A stretch of 27,161 nt of DNA. Source: JAEELC01 sp963621965. GTDB lineage: Bacteria > Bacillota_I > Bacilli_A > Acholeplasmatales > Anaeroplasmataceae. Below the pieces are notes generated by a model. That model worked only from the letters and a program-made list of their open reading frames with translations. It did no database searches and was not told the origin of the DNA. The stretch lies in assembly GCA_963621965.1 (NCBI GenBank), contig CAVFGN010000026.1:1-27161 (forward strand), written 5' to 3'. The number at the start of each line of letters is the position of its first letter. Positions within the stretch are counted from its first letter, which is position 1. The position numbers were made by a program, and so were the translations under genes. Positions 24,106 through 27,161 of the stretch are shown one piece after another.

Positions 24106-25375
24106 TGATTACGAATTAAAATATCCTATATTCACTCGTGATATGGTTAAAACTCATACTATTTTACTTCCTACAATGTTGCCTATTCACTTTCGTCTAT
24201 TTGAAAAAGCATTAATTTCTCTTGGATATAAAACTAGACTTTTAGATAATTGTGGGGATGAAATTAAACAAATAGGCCTTGAATATGTACATAACGATAC
24301 ATGTTATCCTGCTCTTCTTGTAATAGGCCAGTTTATTGATGCGTTAAATAAAATGAGTGAGGACGAAAGACATAAAGTAGCTCTTTTAATTACACAAACA
24401 GGTGGAGGATGTAGAGCTTCTAACTATATTCATTTACTTAGAAAAGCACTAAAAAAAGCACACTATGATTATGTACCTGTAATTAGTTTAAATGTCACAA
24501 AAGGTCTAGAGCGCGATCTAGGATTTAAAGTTAATCTTAAGATGGCAATTAAACTAGCTGCCGCAATGACTTACGGAGACATGTTAATGTATATGAGAAA
24601 TAAGGTTATGCCTTACGAAATACAAAAAGATGCTTCTGAGCTTATTGTAAACAAATGGGTTGAAAAAATCGGTAATGACTTTTTAAACAATAAAGGAACT
24701 AGTTTTAAAACCATTAAAAAATATGTAAACGAAATTGCCGAAGACTTTGACAGTGTTGCAATTTCAAACAAAATCAAACCAAAGGTTGGCGTAGTTGGTG
24801 AAATTTATATCAAATACTCTTCTCTTGGAAATAATGATCTAGAAAAATTCTTAGTCTCAGAGGGCGCTGAGGTTATGGTTCCTGGTTTATACGGTTTCTT
24901 ATTCTACTGCTTATACAATACGCTATACGATAGAAAATTATATAAAGTAAGTAGAATTAAAGTATGGGCCTTCAAGAAAGTTATTAAACTTCTTGAAAGA
25001 AGAGAAAATGCTATGATTGATGCAATTTCTAAAACTAAATACACTCCAATGAATAAATTTGATAAAACAAAAGATTATTCTGAAGGTGTATTAAATCACG
25101 CGACTAAAATGGGTGAAGGTTGGTTATTAACTGCAGAAATGGTAGAACTTGTATGCTTAGGTTATAAAAACATTGTTTGTGCTCAACCCTTCGGCTGTCT
25201 TCCTAACCACATTTGTGGTAAGGGTGTTATGAAAAAAATTAAATCAATGTATCCAGATGCAAACATTATCGCCATTGACTACGATCCTTCTGCGACTAGA
25301 GTAAATCAAGAAAATAGAATAAAATTAATGTTAGCTATCGCTAGAGAAACTACAGATGATAAACCTATTCATTAA
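24098..25375 (+). CDS. C-terminal component of the activase system, HgdB/D-like domain
   Basis: 425 residues. It reads like the last third of the long BadF/DUF2229 proteins: LLPTMLPIHFRLFEKAL, then YVHNDTCYPALLVIGQFIDAL, QTGGGCRASNY, GVVGEIYIKYSS, and AQPFGCLPNHICGKGV near the end. Conserved cysteines in DTCYP, GGCR and GCLPNHIC could bind an iron-sulfur cluster, as in 2-hydroxyacyl-CoA dehydratase subunits. The start has GAGGAGG 9 bp upstream and overlaps the previous stop in ATGAATAA, so this is an orderly split into two coupled genes rather than a frameshift. No substrate-specific dehydratase subunits or CoA-transferase are nearby, so the electron acceptor is unknown. Confidence 0.83.
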   Translation: MNNDYELKYPIFTRDMVKTHTILLPTMLPIHFRLFEKALISLGYKTRLLDNCGDEIKQIGLEYVHNDTCYPALLVIGQFIDALNKMSEDERHKVALLITQTGGGCRASNYIHLLRKALKKAHYDYVPVISLNVTKGLERDLGFKVNLKMAIKLAAAMTYGDMLMYMRNKVMPYEIQKDASELIVNKWVEKIGNDFLNNKGTSFKTIKKYVNEIAEDFDSVAISNKIKPKVGVVGEIYIKYSSLGNNDLEKFLVSEGAEVMVPGLYGFLFYCLYNTLYDRKLYKVSRIKVWAFKKVIKLLERRENAMIDAISKTKYTPMNKFDKTKDYSEGVLNHATKMGEGWLLTAEMVELVCLGYKNIVCAQPFGCLPNHICGKGVMKKIKSMYPDANIIAIDYDPSATRVNQENRIKLMLAIARETTDDKPIH

Positions 25376-25402
25376 GCAAGGAATTTTTTCCTTGCTTTTT
25401 TT
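25374..25402 (+). terminator. Terminator of the activase pair
   Basis: AAGCAAGGAA (25374-25383) pairs perfectly with TTCCTTGCTT (25388-25397) and a T-run follows to 25402. Confidence 0.92.
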
Positions 25403-25406
25403 ATAT

Positions 25407-25431
25407 AAAAAGCACAGGCTAACACCTGTGC
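25407..25431 (-). terminator. Terminator facing the opposite way
   Basis: GCACAGG (25412-25418) pairs with CCTGTGC (25425-25431). On the minus strand a T-run of five follows (plus-strand A-run 25407-25411). It likely ends the transcript of the small gene at 25548-25778, about 115 bp further upstream. Confidence 0.75.
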
Positions 25432-25547
25432 AGTTCATGGATAAAAGTAAAGTTATATTATAACTTCATATTTATTATATACTTTTTTAAATAATTATAA
25501 AGGGACTTTTTATTTTTTCCAATTTTGAAAGCTACATTTTACTAATA

Positions 25548-25778
25548 TTAAAATTGAGCACTATATAAAAACACATTGCTCTCTCCGATTTTATGTGCTA
25601 CAAAAGCACATTCACCACCAACCATGATATCATATACCACTTCTTCATTCATTAGATATGTATTACAAATTGTACCAATAAAAGTTTCATTATGGTACTT
25701 AAATCTTACAGTTTCACCAATTTTAAATTTAGAATTAATTTGAATATTTTCTTTTTTAATTTTTTTCTTAAAAAACAT
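25548..25778 (-). CDS. Small SH3-like protein, unknown
   Basis: 76 residues: a Lys/Ile-rich start (FFKKKIKKENIQINS) and then a compact beta-rich stretch (FKIGETVRFKYHNETFIGTI, VVYDIMVGGECAF) that looks like a small barrel of SH3 or KOW kind. I do not recognise a named family. A strong AAAGGAG 7 bp before the ATG, an extended -10 box and a terminator support a real gene. The basic start and barrel would suit nucleic-acid binding, but this is only a guess. The IS1595-like element is inserted about 48 bp upstream of the start codon. Confidence 0.7.
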   Translation of the reverse strand: MFFKKKIKKENIQINSKFKIGETVRFKYHNETFIGTICNTYLMNEEVVYDIMVGGECAFVAHKIGESNVFLYSAQF

Positions 25779-25801
25779 AAAAATTCTCCTTTAATAGTTT
25801 A

Positions 25802-25810
25802 ATTATACCA
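25802..25810 (-). promoter_or_regulatory. Extended -10 promoter of the small gene
   Basis: TGGTATAAT on the minus strand lies about 24-32 bp before the ATG. No -35 match is seen. The -35 position now falls at the IS edge (25825-25830), so insertion replaced whatever lay upstream. Confidence 0.55.
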
Positions 25811-25826
25811 TTTTTTAAATTCTTTG

Positions 25827-25852
25827 GCTATTTTCAACTAAAAAGTTGGTAA
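25827..25852 (+). repeat. Left terminal inverted repeat of the IS
   Basis: Starts GCTATTTTCAACT and matches the reverse complement of the right end at 25 of 26 positions; the mismatch is A against T in the middle. Confidence 0.92.
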
Positions 25853-25938
25853 AGCTATAAAATTCTCAAATTTATTAGTTCCTTACACCTATAATGTAAG
25901 ATTAAGGCGTAAATTATCTACAAAAAAGGTAATTTACT

Positions 25939-26994
25939 ATGATAATTGACGAATTAAACTCATTAAGTCCAGCTGAACTAGATTATGTATGTGATTATAT
26001 TTTCAAACTTATAAAAGAAAAGATAACTGATACTACATCAAATGATGAAAATTATACTGAAAGACCTTGTAATTGTCCTCATTGCAAATCAGAAAGAATT
26101 ATCAAATATGGTTTTAATAATGGTAGACAAAAATATTTATGCAAGGATTGTAAAAAACTATTTTCAAATACAACAAAACATTATTCCATAGTTCAAGAAG
26201 TTCATATTCAACTTGGAAAACATTCATTAAATGTGAACTTAATGGATTAACTTTAGAGAAAGAAAGTGTTGAAATAGGTAAGTCTATTACAACATGTTTC
26301 AATATGCGTCATAAACTATATCAAGCAATTAAAGATATTACTAAAGTTACCATGAATGGATTGGTTGAAATTGATTCTCAATATACAAAAATCAATTTTA
26401 AGGGCACTAAAAAGGATAATATACCTCGACAATCTAAAAAAAGAGGAAAAACTTCTGTATTTTCAGGTATAAGGTAAGCATAGTGTATGTTTAGTAACTG
26501 CAATTGATGAGAATGACAATATGTTATTTCAAGTTTCAGGTCTAGGGCCTTAATCCTTAGATAAATATATGAAATATAAGGATTATTTCTCATCTGTTTG
26601 TACTTATGCTTCAAATTCAAAATCTTGCATAAAAAATTTTGCAGAAAAGATTAATTGTAAGATTGAACAAATACCAGTTATAGCAAATAAGAAAAGATAT
26701 AAAGCTGATAATGGTCATTCCATATCTAGTGTTAATGAAATTCATTCTGAATTTAGTACACTAATTTCAAAACGACATGATATATCAACTAGACATCTAC
26801 AAGAATATATGAATTGGTTAATTTTTATTAAGAAATTAAGATATACTGTTGAAGCTAAGGTCCTCGCCTCAAGAGCTTATATTGAAATATTAAAATATAG
26901 AAATTCAATCAGAAGATCAGAGATATGCAAAATAGCTATGCATATTGATTTAAAGGCTGCTTATGGAAGTAATCACTATGGGTGCTTTGCATAA
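25939..26994 (+). pseudogene. IS1595-family transposase, frameshifted
   Basis: The N-terminal zinc ribbon is intact: CNCPHCKSERIIKYGFNN, then YLCKDCKKLFSNTT, from an ATG at 25939 preceded by AAGG. Near 26175-26180 the reading moves by -1 into LFHSSRSSYSTWKTFIKCELNG and on to the first catalytic block, VEIDSQYTKINFKGTKK. Near 26472 it moves by +1 into GKHSVCLVTAIDENDN. An in-frame TAA (26551-26553) follows. The last part runs to 26994 and holds VNEIHSEFSTLISKRHDIS and the final helical block. At the expected second catalytic Asp the text reads ASNSKS, so the Asp is probably lost. Three breaks mean an inactive gene, although about 350 codons of the original can still be followed. Confidence 0.88.
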
Positions 26995-27020
26995 TTACCA
27001 ACTTTTAAGTTGAAAATAGC
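26995..27020 (-). repeat. Right terminal inverted repeat of the IS
   Basis: Read inward on the minus strand it starts GCTATTTTCAACT. The flanking base on both sides is G, followed by the 8-bp target duplication AATTCTTT. Confidence 0.92.
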
Positions 27021-27088
27021 GAATTCTTTTTTATTTTTTAAATTACACTTTATATTTTTTTTAGCAAAATGAATTAAATTGTTTACGT

Positions 27089-27160
27089 TTAGTCACTAGG
27101 TGAACGTAGTGACACCTGAGGCGTAATATTATTAAAACTATACATTTCTTCTTTATCCTT
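27089..27160 (-). CDS. Possible C-terminal end of a minus-strand gene running off the right edge
   Basis: On the minus strand a frame is open from the window edge to a TAA at 27089-27091, giving 23 residues that end ITPQVSLRSPSD. The richer codons (ACG, CCT, CGT) and higher GC than the flanks hint at a real gene tail. It includes an inverted repeat GTCACTA/TAGTGAC (27092-27114), which may be chance. Too short to identify. Confidence 0.35.
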   Translation of the reverse strand, partial: KDKEEMYSFNNITPQVSLRSPSD

Positions 27161-27161
27161 T

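Larger units (their letters stand above)
25826..27021 (+). mobile_element. IS1595-like insertion sequence, 1196 bp, transposase decayed
   Basis: The ends carry 26-bp inverted repeats (25827-25852 and 26995-27020) with one mismatch. Exact 8-bp direct repeats AATTCTTT flank the element at 25818-25825 and 27022-27029, a target duplication of the length known for the IS1595 family. Each end holds its own small palindrome, CAACTAAAAAGTTG on the left and CAACTTAAAAGTTG on the right (read inward), which can block outside transcripts. The single transposase gene inside is broken, so the copy could move only if a helper transposase exists elsewhere. Confidence 0.9.

Noticed and set aside
25450..25466. 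AAGTTATA-T-TATAACTT palindrome as an operator
   Set aside because: It lies downstream of both neighbouring genes, between convergent ends, and its AT-only make-up makes chance likely.
26160..26200. Programmed -1 frameshifting in the IS transposase
   Set aside because: The A-run here is only CAAAACA, not a classic slippery heptamer. A second shift, a stop codon and a probable lost catalytic Asp occur downstream, so decay explains it better.
26378..26620. Minus-strand 80-residue frame inside the IS
   Set aside because: It is opposite the catalytic domain of the transposase remnant and has no family features.
27082..27128. Structured RNA near the right edge
   Set aside because: The stems (GTCACTA/TAGTGAC and a weak outer TTACG/CGTAA) overlap an open minus-strand frame reaching the window edge, and no known RNA family is recognised.
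1..27161. Mollicute code 4 (TGA as Trp)
   Set aside because: All recognised genes are complete with TGG for Trp and no internal TGA, so the standard bacterial code fits.

Overview
The window is very AT-rich. It reads as the chromosome of a low-GC Bacillota, most likely an uncultured member of Bacilli related to the Erysipelotrichales/RF39/Acholeplasmatales area. The reasons are the block cysS-mrnC-(insert)-rlmB-sigH-like-rpmG-secE-nusG, which is the Bacillus order, the strong GGAGG ribosome sites, and the standard genetic code. The taxonomic placement is inference from gene order and codon bias only.

Layout, left to right. (1) 1-451: gene-poor, with a terminator, G-run/C-run inverted repeats and IS-end-like direct repeats. 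(2) 452-822, minus strand: a tRNA array, transcribed Asp-Arg-Pro-Gly, each with an encoded CCA, with its own promoter and terminator. (3) 988-6806, minus strand: a compact aromatic amino-acid operon tyrA-aroB-aroA-aroQ-aroE-aroC, almost every junction overlapping, followed by a sugar O-acetyltransferase. DAHP synthase, dehydroquinate dehydratase, shikimate kinase and prephenate dehydratase are not here. (4) 7113-7893, plus strand: the gutted remains of an AAA_14/DUF4143 ATP-binding protein. (5) 7937-10492, minus strand: a zinc/cadmium resistance unit made of an SmtB/CzrA-type repressor, a free-standing HMA metallochaperone and a P1B-2 ATPase lacking its own HMA domain, with two SmtB-like operator palindromes. 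(6) 10554-18926, minus strand: the transcription/translation block cysS, mrnC, a giant P-type ATPase, rlmB, a SigH-like sigma factor, rpmG, secE, nusG. (7) 19228-20904, minus strand: a GLUG-repeat surface lipoprotein. (8) 21172-25375, plus strand: a two-gene activase/dehydratase system of the HgdC/BadF type, normally one long chain but split here. (9) 25548-25778: a small unknown protein. (10) 25826-27021: a decayed IS1595-like element with nearly perfect terminal repeats and a perfect 8-bp target duplication. (11) A possible gene tail runs off the right edge.

The most unusual item is the 1244-residue P-type ATPase at 13470-17204. It has a CtpE-like pump core, a long acidic plus coiled-coil N-terminal extension, and an insert of about 300 residues in the loop between the last two membrane helices. 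That loop should face outside the cell, and it is built from short beta-hairpin-like repeats resembling those of surface proteins. The gene sits inside the conserved mrnC-rlmB interval, where Bacillus carries yacP, and it overlaps mrnC. No CRISPR array, rRNA gene, riboswitch or phage module was seen.
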